A stretch of DNA of 64,000 bases from JAAOII01 sp965207945 (GTDB lineage Bacteria; Pseudomonadota; Gammaproteobacteria; CBDBNL01; JAAOII01): NCBI GenBank assembly GCA_965207945.1, contig OZ242303.1, positions 806,001 through 870,000 on the forward strand, read 5' to 3'. The notes beneath the pieces were generated by a model. That model did no database searches. It had not been told where the DNA came from and saw nothing but the letters and a program-made list of their open reading frames with translations. The position numbers and the translations under genes are program-made. The number at the start of each line of letters is the position of its first letter. Position 1 is the stretch's first letter. This document shows positions 33,074 through 40,999 of the stretch, piece after piece.

Positions 33074-34909
33074 TTATTTGCCAACCTCATGGCGAATAAA
33101 CTTAATCTCCTTGACGCCTGCATCTTTCAACAATGAACTGATTGTTTGCTCAGGGTTTTTAATGAAACTCTGTTCGCTTAGAGATACTTCTGCTGTGAAT
33201 TTCTTAAGCTTTCCTGCAATCATTTTTTCTTTTATATCATCGGGCTTATCTTCATCCTTAATTTGAGCTAAGAATATTTCTTTTTCCTTATCAAGCAGTT
33301 CTTGAGGGACTTGGTCTGGAGTAGCCGCTAATGGAGACATAGCAGCAACCTGCATGGCAAGATCACGGGCTAAATCAGAATTATCGGCATCAATTGACAC
33401 CAAAGCACAAAGTTTGTTATTAGTATGCATATAAGCCGCAACTGTGCCACCCTTAGGCGCAGTTAACTCGCGATAGCTACTAACTTTTATGTTTTCGCCC
33501 ATTTTTTGAGTTATACTTTGTAATTCTGCATTTAGTTCATCACTAATTACAGGTTCTTCGCCATCTGCTGCGGGAGGGGCTTTGTAGAATGTTTCTGCCA
33601 AATTGTTAGCAAAAGCTATAAACTCTTCATTGCGAGCAACGAAGTCGGTTTCACAATTTAGTTCTACCACAATTGTTTTATCGCCTTCACTCTTAACCGC
33701 AATAACACCTTCGCTTGCTGCTCGGTCTGAACGTTTTAATTGCTTGGCTATACCTTTTTCTCTTAATATGTCGGCAGCTTTATTAATGTCACCGTTGGCT
33801 TCTTTAATGGCGGTTTTACATTCCATTATTCCAGCACCAGACATAAGGCGCAGTTCTTTCACCATGCTGGCGGACCCGCTTGACGGATTATCTTTTTTTG
33901 CTGGTTTATCGCTTGAGTTATCAGTATTTGCCACGCTTTCTGTCGGATTATTTTGCTCCTCTTTTTGCATGCCTTGCGTACTTTCTACTGGGTTGTCTTG
34001 TGTGGTCGTTTCTTGTGTTTCTTGCGTTTCTTGCGTTTCTTCCTCTTGTGCTTCAACTTCTATAGGATGTTCTTCTTGTTTTTCTTGTTCTCCTTGTGCT
34101 TGTTGAGGTTTTTCTTGCTGTTTGCCTGCAGCAATACTGCTGAGTTTGCTTAGAGTTCCCGCTAATCTTTGTCCAGATTGACTTTGGGTTGCGGGTTCTC
34201 TATTACCACGCATCATAGAAAATTGTTCTGCCAGCTGACCGCCTTCACTAAATGAAGAGGCTATTGCTTCTACAAACAAACGAATGGAGCGAATAGAATC
34301 ATCGTTGCCAGGAATTATATAGTCAATATTATCGGGGGTACTGTTAGTATCAACTACTCCTATTACGGGTATTCCCAATTTTTTTGCTTCGGCTACGGCT
34401 ATGTGTTCATAGCGCACATCCACTACAAAGAGGGCATCGGGTAGTCCGTTCATATCTTTAATTCCACCTATGCTACGTTCCAGTTTTGTCATGGCACGTT
34501 GGCGCATCATTGCTTCTTTTTTGGTTATTTTATCAAACATGCCTTCCGCTTTTTGCTGTTGCAGATCTCTAAGCTTTTCTATTGAAGCGCATATTATGTT
34601 GTAATTAGTTAGGGTACCGCCCATCCATCTATGATTAACATAGTATTGTTCTATGCTTAGGACTTGTTCTTTTATGATTTCACCTGCGGCTTTTTTAGTG
34701 CCAACAAACAGCAGTTTCTTTCTGTTTCTTGCTAAATCGTGGACAAACTCACATGCTCGTCTTAGACCTGTTAAAGTGTGTTCCAGATTGATTATGTTTA
34801 TACGATTATAGGTACCGTATATATATCTTTTCATTTTGGGATTCCAGTATCTTGACTGATGCCCAAAATGAGCGCCTGCATCAAGCAGGTCTTTTATTGT
34901 TGCGTCCAT
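33074..34909 (-). CDS. rpsB-tsf: Fused ribosomal protein S2 and elongation factor Ts
   Basis: One uninterrupted 611-residue frame contains two complete translation proteins. Residues 1-~230 are ribosomal protein S2 (LLDAGAHFGHQSRYWNPKMK, LLFVGTKKAAGEI, NHRWMGGTLTN, DALFVVDVRYEHIA, GVVDTNSTPDNIDYIIPGND). Residues 349-611 are EF-Ts (KELRLMSGAGIMECKTAIKE, ELNCETDFVARNEEF, and a normal C-terminal domain). Between them is a linker of about 115 residues rich in Gln, Glu, Thr and Ser with ETQ repeats. Normally rpsB and tsf are adjacent separate genes. The only internal start near the joint, ATG at 33865 (MVKEL), has no visible Shine-Dalgarno. A good promoter lies at 34976-35006. Confidence 0.95.
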   Translation of the reverse strand: MDATIKDLLDAGAHFGHQSRYWNPKMKRYIYGTYNRINIINLEHTLTGLRRACEFVHDLARNRKKLLFVGTKKAAGEIIKEQVLSIEQYYVNHRWMGGTLTNYNIICASIEKLRDLQQQKAEGMFDKITKKEAMMRQRAMTKLERSIGGIKDMNGLPDALFVVDVRYEHIAVAEAKKLGIPVIGVVDTNSTPDNIDYIIPGNDDSIRSIRLFVEAIASSFSEGGQLAEQFSMMRGNREPATQSQSGQRLAGTLSKLSSIAAGKQQEKPQQAQGEQEKQEEHPIEVEAQEEETQETQETQETTTQDNPVESTQGMQKEEQNNPTESVANTDNSSDKPAKKDNPSSGSASMVKELRLMSGAGIMECKTAIKEANGDINKAADILREKGIAKQLKRSDRAASEGVIAVKSEGDKTIVVELNCETDFVARNEEFIAFANNLAETFYKAPPAADGEEPVISDELNAELQSITQKMGENIKVSSYRELTAPKGGTVAAYMHTNNKLCALVSIDADNSDLARDLAMQVAAMSPLAATPDQVPQELLDKEKEIFLAQIKDEDKPDDIKEKMIAGKLKKFTAEVSLSEQSFIKNPEQTISSLLKDAGVKEIKFIRHEVGK

Positions 34910-34975
34910 ATTGTTTCTACAAAGGGTTAAATAACAAACATCTTCTTCACCTTGGCAACATTAATAATATTATCT

Positions 34976-35006
34976 ATTATATAGACATCACAATGCACCC
35001 TGACAA
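34976..35006 (-). promoter_or_regulatory. Sigma-70 promoter of the rpsB-tsf operon
   Basis: On the minus strand, TTGTCA (35006-35001) and TATATAAT (34983-34976) are separated by 17 bases. The inferred transcript start near 34969 leaves a leader of about 60 bases, where S2 autoregulation could act. This is the best-formed promoter in the window. Confidence 0.7.
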
Positions 35007-35036
35007 GGATTGAGAGAAGCGCGAATTAATAGCATC

Positions 35037-37943
35037 TTAACACACATCATTGGATAAAATGTAAGATTTTTTATGAAAATCATCCATTATTTTTACATCA
35101 TCGGCATTTATGATGCCATCTTCTAATAATTTTGCCTGCCATTCGTTTGTATTCATTGCCCTGGGAGTGTTAAGGGGGGAAGCATTAAGGGGGGTATTGA
35201 TGGGAGTATTAATGGGGTAATTAATGTTTTCTTCAAATAACCTATCATATATTTCTTTAACTAACCATGCCAAACGCACAACCTCTTCTACTTCTTTGTA
35301 AGAATTGTGTTGTTTGTTTAATTCTGCAAATAATTCCTCTCTCTGCACTGATGGAACTGCCCATATTTCTGCTAGTTGGAACTCTTCAGCTGCGGTAGGA
35401 GGGCGGTAATTCCATGCGAACGGCAAAAGAAGAGGACGCATAATTGTGATTATTATTGCGTGGCAAGGCAGGTTATTAATTAGTATTGCCAGTTCATTTC
35501 TTGCTTGATAGACCGAGTCATTCCAATAGACGCGGGCGAGTTGTTGATTATCCGCGCTATTGTGCTCACTATTATCCTCACTTTGTTCTGCAATAAGCGA
35601 TGCATTGAGAGCTAACAGCCGCCCTAATAAGCCGCTAAGTGAGGGGGTAGTGTCAGGCGTGGTATTTGCCATGATATTTGCCATGTTATTTACTGAGCCC
35701 CCTTTAATTACCCTAACGATAAACATTGTTTGCAAAATAAAGCCACTGGCAGCACTTAGGTGATTCCATCTGTGCCGCAGAGGGCTATTTTTGACTAAAT
35801 TCTCGTCTGGAGAAATAGTAATGGATCTGCTTGAAAGCATTTCTTTTGCCTTGTGGATAACTCCTGCTATCATAGCCCTATATTCGCTTAGGTTGATTCC
35901 TCCAGTCATTCCCAAACTAAAGGAGCGCAAAAAACCTCCTATGTAGTGACCGAGCCACTCATCCACCGCCGCTAATCTGCTGCTATTATCTGCTTGCGAA
36001 TCGGATGCTTCTATCATCTTGCGCCAATATGGGTCTCTTACTAGCAGAGAAATGTCTGTTTCTGTTGAGTATTTATAATTTTGGCAATTTGTTAAACCTC
36101 TGTCTGCTCTTCCTGTTATTCCTGCTATTCCTGCTCTTCCTGATAGCACGCTGCTGGAATAATCTTTACAATCTTTATAATCTTCACAATATTCACATAG
36201 CTGCTGCAACATTTCATCAATTAACCGCGAAGAACCATCATTGTTTACCGCATCATTACTTGTTGGGGATAAGTTAAAGTGCATAGCTCGGGAGTATTTT
36301 AATTGCCAAGCGTTTTGACATTGCACGGCGGTTGCTTTGATGGCTTGTTGCCTTTGTTCTCTTTTAGCTATTTGGGTTGCCATTATAGCGCTCATCTTTT
36401 GAGCTTTTATCAAGGATTGGGTTCCTATAATGGCAGCATGATATGCGGATTGCTCCATGCTGACGGGTGCCTGCAGTTGTTGTTTACTTGTTGATTTACC
36501 TGGCTCAATGCTCCCGCTCCCAGCGTCTTCTATATCCCCGCCTTCCTCAATATTCCCGCCGTCCTCAATGCTCCCACCGCTTATGATGAGTTCTTCAGGC
36601 ACAAATATACCTTGCTGCGGGAATGGGGTATGTTCTCCACTTGGCTCTTTTGAAGCTGAGCCCGAACTTGAATCCGAGCCCGAACCTGAATCCGAGCCCG
36701 CGCCTGTGTCCAAGCCCGCCCCCGAGCTTTTTTCAGCATTGAAGACATTGGGATTAATCAATGCCCAGCAATAGTGATGTGGAGTGTATTGAGTTGCCTG
36801 GTTAACAGCATTAACATTATCGTCCCCCGCATCATCTCCCTTATTATATATAGAAGCATTATCATAAACGGGCAGGAAAACTGCCAATAAATCAACATCG
36901 GAAGGGTGGGCAGGGTCAGCAGGGCGGGCAGAATCGGCGGGCACAGAAGAGATTATAGAGGCATGTAGGGGCGAGCCATGCTCTGCTCGCGCTGTATTTG
37001 CCTTAATAATTATGCCTTTTTTCTTTTTGCTGCTCTTTGCAGTAGATTCCGGACTCTTGCTTCTAACTGCATAGAACTCTAAATGTTCGGCATCCGCAAA
37101 CCCAAGGGGGCAGCTTATGACCTCGCCTTTTGCTATGGCGGGCAATAGCTTTTCTTTTTGCCTTTGGGTTGCAAAACTTGCTATTAATGAGGCAACTCCA
37201 CTATTTAACACTGCAACCAGCTGCGCCAAGTGCAAATTAGTTGCTGCGAGACGTCCCACTATAGTTGATACAGCATGCATTGATAAGCCAGCACCTCCAT
37301 AAGATGTTGCAACTCGTAATCCGCAAATAGTTGCTTCTGCCGCCACTAATTCCCGTGCGGTTATCCGGCTGCTGCCATCAGTTGGATTGCTTGATTGAGA
37401 ATGCTTAGCGGACTTGTGTTTTTTGTTCAGTATTTTCTGTAAGCGAGCGCAGTATTCGTCAACTGTTTTACGTTCTTTAACAGATAATTCTTGGATGTGC
37501 ATGCTATCCATTTCTGCGTTTAGTCCCGGATACTGCGTCTCGTAGCCAGTAGATGCATGAGGGGAAGTATGCCTTTCTTTTATGCTCATCTGCCCTGTAG
37601 TTAGGGCAGTTAGCCAATTAGCGGCACGACTGCTATGATTATCTAATTCGCCTGCGGCTGGGAATGCCTCATATATAGTTTGGGGTATGCTTGCTGAGAA
37701 ATCCGCCAATTGCTCAAGCCAAGGATTAACTATAAGCTTAATACGAACTGCAGGGAAGCATAAAACTATTGCCGGCGCTATTGCAAGGAAAGCCCACAAC
37801 CAATGAGCGCCTGCGAATAATAATGATAAGGCAATGACTGCGGATATTATCCCACTCCAAGCCCACAAAGGCAAAGAACGATATTCTGCTAAAAGACCGC
37901 AGCAAAATAGGCATAATAAAAAAAATACAATGAAAATAATCAT
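35037..37943 (-). CDS. Divergent FadE-like acyl-CoA dehydrogenase homologue, possibly inactive
   Basis: A 968-residue protein, larger than FadE (about 815). Two or three hydrophobic helices open the protein as in FadE. The N-terminal dehydrogenase domain is recognisable (ICGLRVATSYGGAGLSMHA, LLPAIAKGEVISCPLGFADAE). FVPEELIISGG matches the FadE mid-domain, and the C-terminal third (LARVYWNDSVYQARNELAIL, LLLPFAWNYRPPT) matches the FadE-specific C-terminal domain. However, the flavin-contacting LTSPEAGSDA region is absent, and the catalytic-Glu region cannot be placed with certainty. Long Gly/Ser/Asp and IEDGGNIEEGG repeats and a REP remnant interrupt the middle. It is monocistronic, upstream of the rpsB operon. 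It may be a pseudoenzyme with a structural role or a decaying but still open gene. Confidence 0.62.
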   Translation of the reverse strand: MIIFIVFFLLCLFCCGLLAEYRSLPLWAWSGIISAVIALSLLFAGAHWLWAFLAIAPAIVLCFPAVRIKLIVNPWLEQLADFSASIPQTIYEAFPAAGELDNHSSRAANWLTALTTGQMSIKERHTSPHASTGYETQYPGLNAEMDSMHIQELSVKERKTVDEYCARLQKILNKKHKSAKHSQSSNPTDGSSRITARELVAAEATICGLRVATSYGGAGLSMHAVSTIVGRLAATNLHLAQLVAVLNSGVASLIASFATQRQKEKLLPAIAKGEVISCPLGFADAEHLEFYAVRSKSPESTAKSSKKKKGIIIKANTARAEHGSPLHASIISSVPADSARPADPAHPSDVDLLAVFLPVYDNASIYNKGDDAGDDNVNAVNQATQYTPHHYCWALINPNVFNAEKSSGAGLDTGAGSDSGSGSDSSSGSASKEPSGEHTPFPQQGIFVPEELIISGGSIEDGGNIEEGGDIEDAGSGSIEPGKSTSKQQLQAPVSMEQSAYHAAIIGTQSLIKAQKMSAIMATQIAKREQRQQAIKATAVQCQNAWQLKYSRAMHFNLSPTSNDAVNNDGSSRLIDEMLQQLCEYCEDYKDCKDYSSSVLSGRAGIAGITGRADRGLTNCQNYKYSTETDISLLVRDPYWRKMIEASDSQADNSSRLAAVDEWLGHYIGGFLRSFSLGMTGGINLSEYRAMIAGVIHKAKEMLSSRSITISPDENLVKNSPLRHRWNHLSAASGFILQTMFIVRVIKGGSVNNMANIMANTTPDTTPSLSGLLGRLLALNASLIAEQSEDNSEHNSADNQQLARVYWNDSVYQARNELAILINNLPCHAIIITIMRPLLLPFAWNYRPPTAAEEFQLAEIWAVPSVQREELFAELNKQHNSYKEVEEVVRLAWLVKEIYDRLFEENINYPINTPINTPLNASPLNTPRAMNTNEWQAKLLEDGIINADDVKIMDDFHKKSYILSNDVC
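36964..36991. repeat. REP fragment inside the FadE-like coding sequence
   Basis: TGTAGGGGCGAGCCATGCTC then TGCTCGCG, with GCGAGC (36971-36976) and GCTCGC (36985-36990) inverted. It matches the TGTAGGGGCG end and the GCGAGCATG arm of intergenic REPs. It is translated as part of ARAEHGSPLHA and keeps the frame open. Confidence 0.7.
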
Positions 37944-38049
37944 AATTTGTGTTTGTTGAACAGCAATTCTATTGCTGCATTATGAATTGATTATACTTTA
38001 TATTATATACAAACGACGTGCTTATGTGGGGCGTTTGAACATACGACGC

Positions 38050-38123
38050 AGGTCTGCTGTAGGGGCAGAGGGCATATATTCATCCCCCCTTGCTCTGCCC
38101 ACAAGCCATGCCCCGCCCGCAAG
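38050..38123. repeat. REP element of the long-loop subfamily
   Basis: TCTGCTGTAGGGGCAGAGGG, loop ATATTCATCCCCCCTTGC, then CTCTGCCC, followed by GCCCCGCCCGCAAGATACTC. The loop is the complement of that in the right-hand RAYT flank at 12511-12603. It fills the middle of the 315-base gap between the divergent FadE-like and HD genes; the rest of the gap is AT-rich with likely promoters. Confidence 0.8.
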
Positions 38124-38258
38124 ATACTCACCCCATAAACAAAACTAAGGTAATTTACATCTTGAATTAATAATAAAAGCCCTTATAAAGATTAATAACA
38201 ATAAGAAGTACTGTGTTAAGGAAAAAGTGCTTATACATTTTATAAAGTAAATAATATA

Positions 38259-39434
38259 ATGAAAAATAATCATGTAGTTCGTGATCCTATACACAAATTT
38301 GTTAGTTATACTAACGCAGAAAAAGTAGTTATTGATTCCCCTCAATTTCAACGCTTACGAGATATTCATCAACTTGCTATGACCTATCTCATCTATCCAG
38401 GAGCCAGCCATAAACGTTTTGAACATTCATTGGGCGTTATGGAACTCGCTACTAATATATTTGATGTCGTTATGGATGACGATAATCTAACCAAGAGATC
38501 CCGAGAAGTATTTCAAGAGCAATTGCGCGACAAGCAATATTGGCGCCAGACATTACGCATGGCAGCATTATGTCATGATGTAGGACATTTACCTTTTTCA
38601 CACACGGGAGAAAAAATATTAGAAGGAATAAATCATGAAGATCTAACTCGTAGATTAATTGAGGGGGACATGAAGCAATATTTTAATCAGATACCTGTTA
38701 ATGCATCCGATGGAGGCAAAACATTAGACCCTAAAATAATATCCTCAATAGCAACTGCTAAATTTATGGCAGAAGAAAATCCAGAAGAACTTTGGAAGAA
38801 AATATTGAGTAGTATCATAACAAGCGACCTTTTTGGCGCCGACCGAATGGACTATTTATTGCGAGATTCATATCATGTCGGAGTGCCTTATGGATTGGTG
38901 GATAAAGATAGATTAATTCGCTCATTACGTATTCTAGATATACCTTTTAATGAGGGCATTCCTTTAGGAATTCATGAAAAAGATTTACCGTTGGTAGAAT
39001 CTTTATTAATGTCCCGCCATTGGATGTATAGTCAGGTTTACCAGCATCCTACCCGTAAGATATATGATGAACATTTGCAGTATTTTCTTAAGGAACTCAT
39101 GCAAGAAGAGAGTTTTAAAGTTAATAAGGACAAGCCAGAAGGATATTTGCAATGTACGGATTCTGATATATTAAGGGAACTATTTATGATACAAGATAAT
39201 TCCGAACATCGCTTACATAATCACTCTAATAAATTGCTAGAAAGAAAGTATAGATTTAGATTAGTATACAAACAAACTATTGGTGATAAAAAGATATTTA
39301 CAGAACATTTGGCGCAAACAACAATCCAAGATGATTCTCCACAAAAGTTAAGTTTATCTACCCCTACAGAGCTATGTTTAATTGGTTTCTATATTTTATT
39401 AACATTTAATATAGAATATATAAGTTATTATTAA
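38259..39434 (+). CDS. HD-domain phosphohydrolase (dNTPase-like)
   Basis: A 391-residue HD-superfamily protein related to YwfO/SAMHD1-like nucleotide phosphohydrolases. Metal and catalytic motifs are YPGASHKRFEHSLGVMELA (first His), LCHDVGHLPFSHTGE (the HD pair plus the second His) and LFGADRMDYLLRDS (final Asp). VRDPIHKFV at the N-terminus is typical. Such enzymes hydrolyse dNTPs or related nucleotides. The final ~16 residues (FYILLTFNIEYISYY) come from a sequence that is duplicated, non-coding, upstream of the second small paralogue, so the native C-terminus may have been replaced. The next gene starts 11 bases after the stop, suggesting one operon. Confidence 0.85.
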   Translation: MKNNHVVRDPIHKFVSYTNAEKVVIDSPQFQRLRDIHQLAMTYLIYPGASHKRFEHSLGVMELATNIFDVVMDDDNLTKRSREVFQEQLRDKQYWRQTLRMAALCHDVGHLPFSHTGEKILEGINHEDLTRRLIEGDMKQYFNQIPVNASDGGKTLDPKIISSIATAKFMAEENPEELWKKILSSIITSDLFGADRMDYLLRDSYHVGVPYGLVDKDRLIRSLRILDIPFNEGIPLGIHEKDLPLVESLLMSRHWMYSQVYQHPTRKIYDEHLQYFLKELMQEESFKVNKDKPEGYLQCTDSDILRELFMIQDNSEHRLHNHSNKLLERKYRFRLVYKQTIGDKKIFTEHLAQTTIQDDSPQKLSLSTPTELCLIGFYILLTFNIEYISYY

Positions 39435-40109
39435 AGAGGTATATTATGACACTAGAGGATAGAGTTAAATTTATTTGTTTTTTGCTCGGTGCACTAAAAG
39501 ATAAAAATGGTTGGGCAGGGATGGTTCATTTACAAAAAGGATGCTATATTGCACAGCGCATGTTAAGTATTCCTTTAGATTATAAATTTATACAGCATAT
39601 TTACGGTCCTTATGCTTTTGACTTAGAAGAGGAGATACGTATAACAAATAGGAGACTTATACTGAGCAAGGGCTTACCTCCAGTTGGCTATGGATATGCT
39701 TATGATTTCTATGAGGATATAGAAAAATATGTTGAAGCAAACAGGGATAATCACAAGTTCAAAGATGAAATTAATTTTATTGCTGGCTGGTTTTTAGATA
39801 AACCAGTTGGTAGATTGGTAGAACTGGCGGCTGCTTATATGATAAATGAGAAATATCCTGATGCTGGACGAGAAGAAAGAATAAAAAAGCTGGTTGGCTG
39901 GAAGCCATTTATGACTGAACCTGAAGCACTTAGCTGTTTTGAGGATGTTGAGGTAAGAAATAAAGAAGTAGAGGAACTGGAGTTTATTAATAATAAAATT
40001 AGCGTCTCAGGATAGGCGCGCATACACCAAAGAATGATAGAAATTATTTCTATATTTTATTAATATTTAGTATAGAATATGTAAGTTATTATTTAAGAGG
40101 TATATTATG
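39386..40109 (+). repeat. Tandem duplication unit carrying the small paralogous genes
   Basis: The leader at 39386-39448 (TTTCTATATTTTATTAACAT ... AGAGGTATATTATG) recurs at 40047-40109 with five or so changes, exactly 661 bases later. The duplication covers leader, whole gene and the GGATAGGC sequence over the stop. The first leader copy doubles as the 3' end of the HD gene. Confidence 0.9.
39446..40015 (+). CDS. YwgA/Panacea-like small protein, tandem copy 1
   Basis: A 189-residue protein, about four-fifths identical to the next gene. It is not firmly recognised. The N-terminal half (FLLGALKDKNGWAGMVHLQK, GCYIAQRML, then a YGPYAFDLEEEI block) resembles by eye the YwgA and DUF4065/Panacea-type alpha-helical domains, where LQK-x-YxAQ and YGP motifs recur. 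In Bacillus, ywgA neighbours the HD phosphohydrolase gene ywfO, so the HD-plus-YwgA-like pairing here has a known parallel. Panacea proteins often act as antitoxins. The start has a good AGAGG site 6 bases upstream. Function is not established. Confidence 0.6.
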   Translation: MTLEDRVKFICFLLGALKDKNGWAGMVHLQKGCYIAQRMLSIPLDYKFIQHIYGPYAFDLEEEIRITNRRLILSKGLPPVGYGYAYDFYEDIEKYVEANRDNHKFKDEINFIAGWFLDKPVGRLVELAAAYMINEKYPDAGREERIKKLVGWKPFMTEPEALSCFEDVEVRNKEVEELEFINNKISVSG

Positions 40110-40676
40110 AAACAAAAGGATAGAGTTAATTTTATTTGTTTTTTGCTCGGCGCACTAAAAGATAAAAATGGTTGGGCTGGGATGACTCACTTGCAACAAG
40201 GATGTTATATTGCGCAGCGAATGTTAGGCGTTCCTTTAGATTATAAATTTATACAGTATACTTATGGTCCTTATGCTTTTGACTTAGAAGAGGAGGTGCG
40301 TACGCTAAATGATAAATTGATACTTATTCATGGCTTCCCTCCAGTTGGCTATGGATGTACTTATGATTTTTATGAAGATGTAGAAAAGTGGGTTGAAGCA
40401 AAAAAAGATAATTGCAAGTTTAAAGATGAAATCAATTTTATTGCTGGCTGGTTTTTAGATAAACCAGTTGGTATATTGGTAGCGCTGGCAGCGGCTTATA
40501 TGATAAATGAGAAATATCCTGATGCTGGACGAGAAGAAAGAATAAAAAAGCTTATTGCATGGAAGCCATTTATGACTGAACCTGAAGCGATTAGCTGTTT
40601 TGAGGGTGTTGAGGTAAGAAATAAAGAACTAGAGGAAGTGGAGTTTATTAATAATAAAATCAGCATCTCAGGATAG
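40107..40676 (+). CDS. YwgA/Panacea-like small protein, tandem copy 2
   Basis: Second copy of the 189-residue protein with the same AGAGG ribosome-binding site. The core (FICFLLGALKDKNGWAGM, YGPYAFDLEEE, KFKDEINFIAGWFLDKPVG, EKYPDAGREERIKKL) is unchanged. Differences cluster at residues 1-8, 41-52 and 64-102, which suggests that one surface has diverged while the scaffold is kept. There are no stops or frameshifts, so both copies look functional. REP sequences begin shortly after it. Confidence 0.6.
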   Translation: MKQKDRVNFICFLLGALKDKNGWAGMTHLQQGCYIAQRMLGVPLDYKFIQYTYGPYAFDLEEEVRTLNDKLILIHGFPPVGYGCTYDFYEDVEKWVEAKKDNCKFKDEINFIAGWFLDKPVGILVALAAAYMINEKYPDAGREERIKKLIAWKPFMTEPEAISCFEGVEVRNKELEEVEFINNKISISG

Positions 40677-40714
40677 GCAGACATAAACAAACAACATAGC
40701 TTCCATGGGGGCAG

Positions 40715-40945
40715 GGCAACTTTTCCGCCCACACCATGCTCGCCTCATATTAGCCGCTACCCGACGCTTAGTTGTACTCCTGGCGGAGCGGCAGCTCAAT
40801 ATACGCAACGTTTAGGCATTTTTTGGTGGGGCGTAGCCCCACCAAACGGGCGGAGCATGGCACCGCCCTACGGGCGGAGCGGCAGCTCAAAACACGCAAC
40901 GTTTAGGCCTTTCTGGGCGGGGTATGGCCACCGCCCCTACGGACC
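40715..40945. repeat. Mosaic REP cluster with a 91-bp direct repeat
   Basis: Fills the 314-base gap between the small paralogue and the aldo/keto reductase. A roughly 39-base block (GGCGGAGCGGCAGCTCAA, then ACGCAACGTTTAGG) occurs at 40781-40819 and 40872-40910, 91 bases apart. Between and around are palindromes GGTGGGGCGTAGCCCCACC (40825-40843) and GGGCGGGGTATGGCCACCGCCC. The pieces match REP arms but the order is unlike the simple copies. Confidence 0.78.
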
Positions 40946-40999
40946 TTCACCATATATTCAAACCCCACATATAAATATAATCCTTGTATAATGAGTTTT

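Noticed and set aside
33863..33865. Internal start allowing separate EF-Ts synthesis from the fused gene
   Set aside because: The ATG encoding MVKEL is correctly placed, but the preceding bases (GCGGGTCCGCCAGC) have no Shine-Dalgarno and the frame is continuous with S2; kept only as an alternative to test.
36005..36277. Leu-rich plus-strand frames opposite the FadE-like gene
   Set aside because: They are antisense shadows of repeated Gly/Ser/Asp codons, and no ribosome-binding site is seen.
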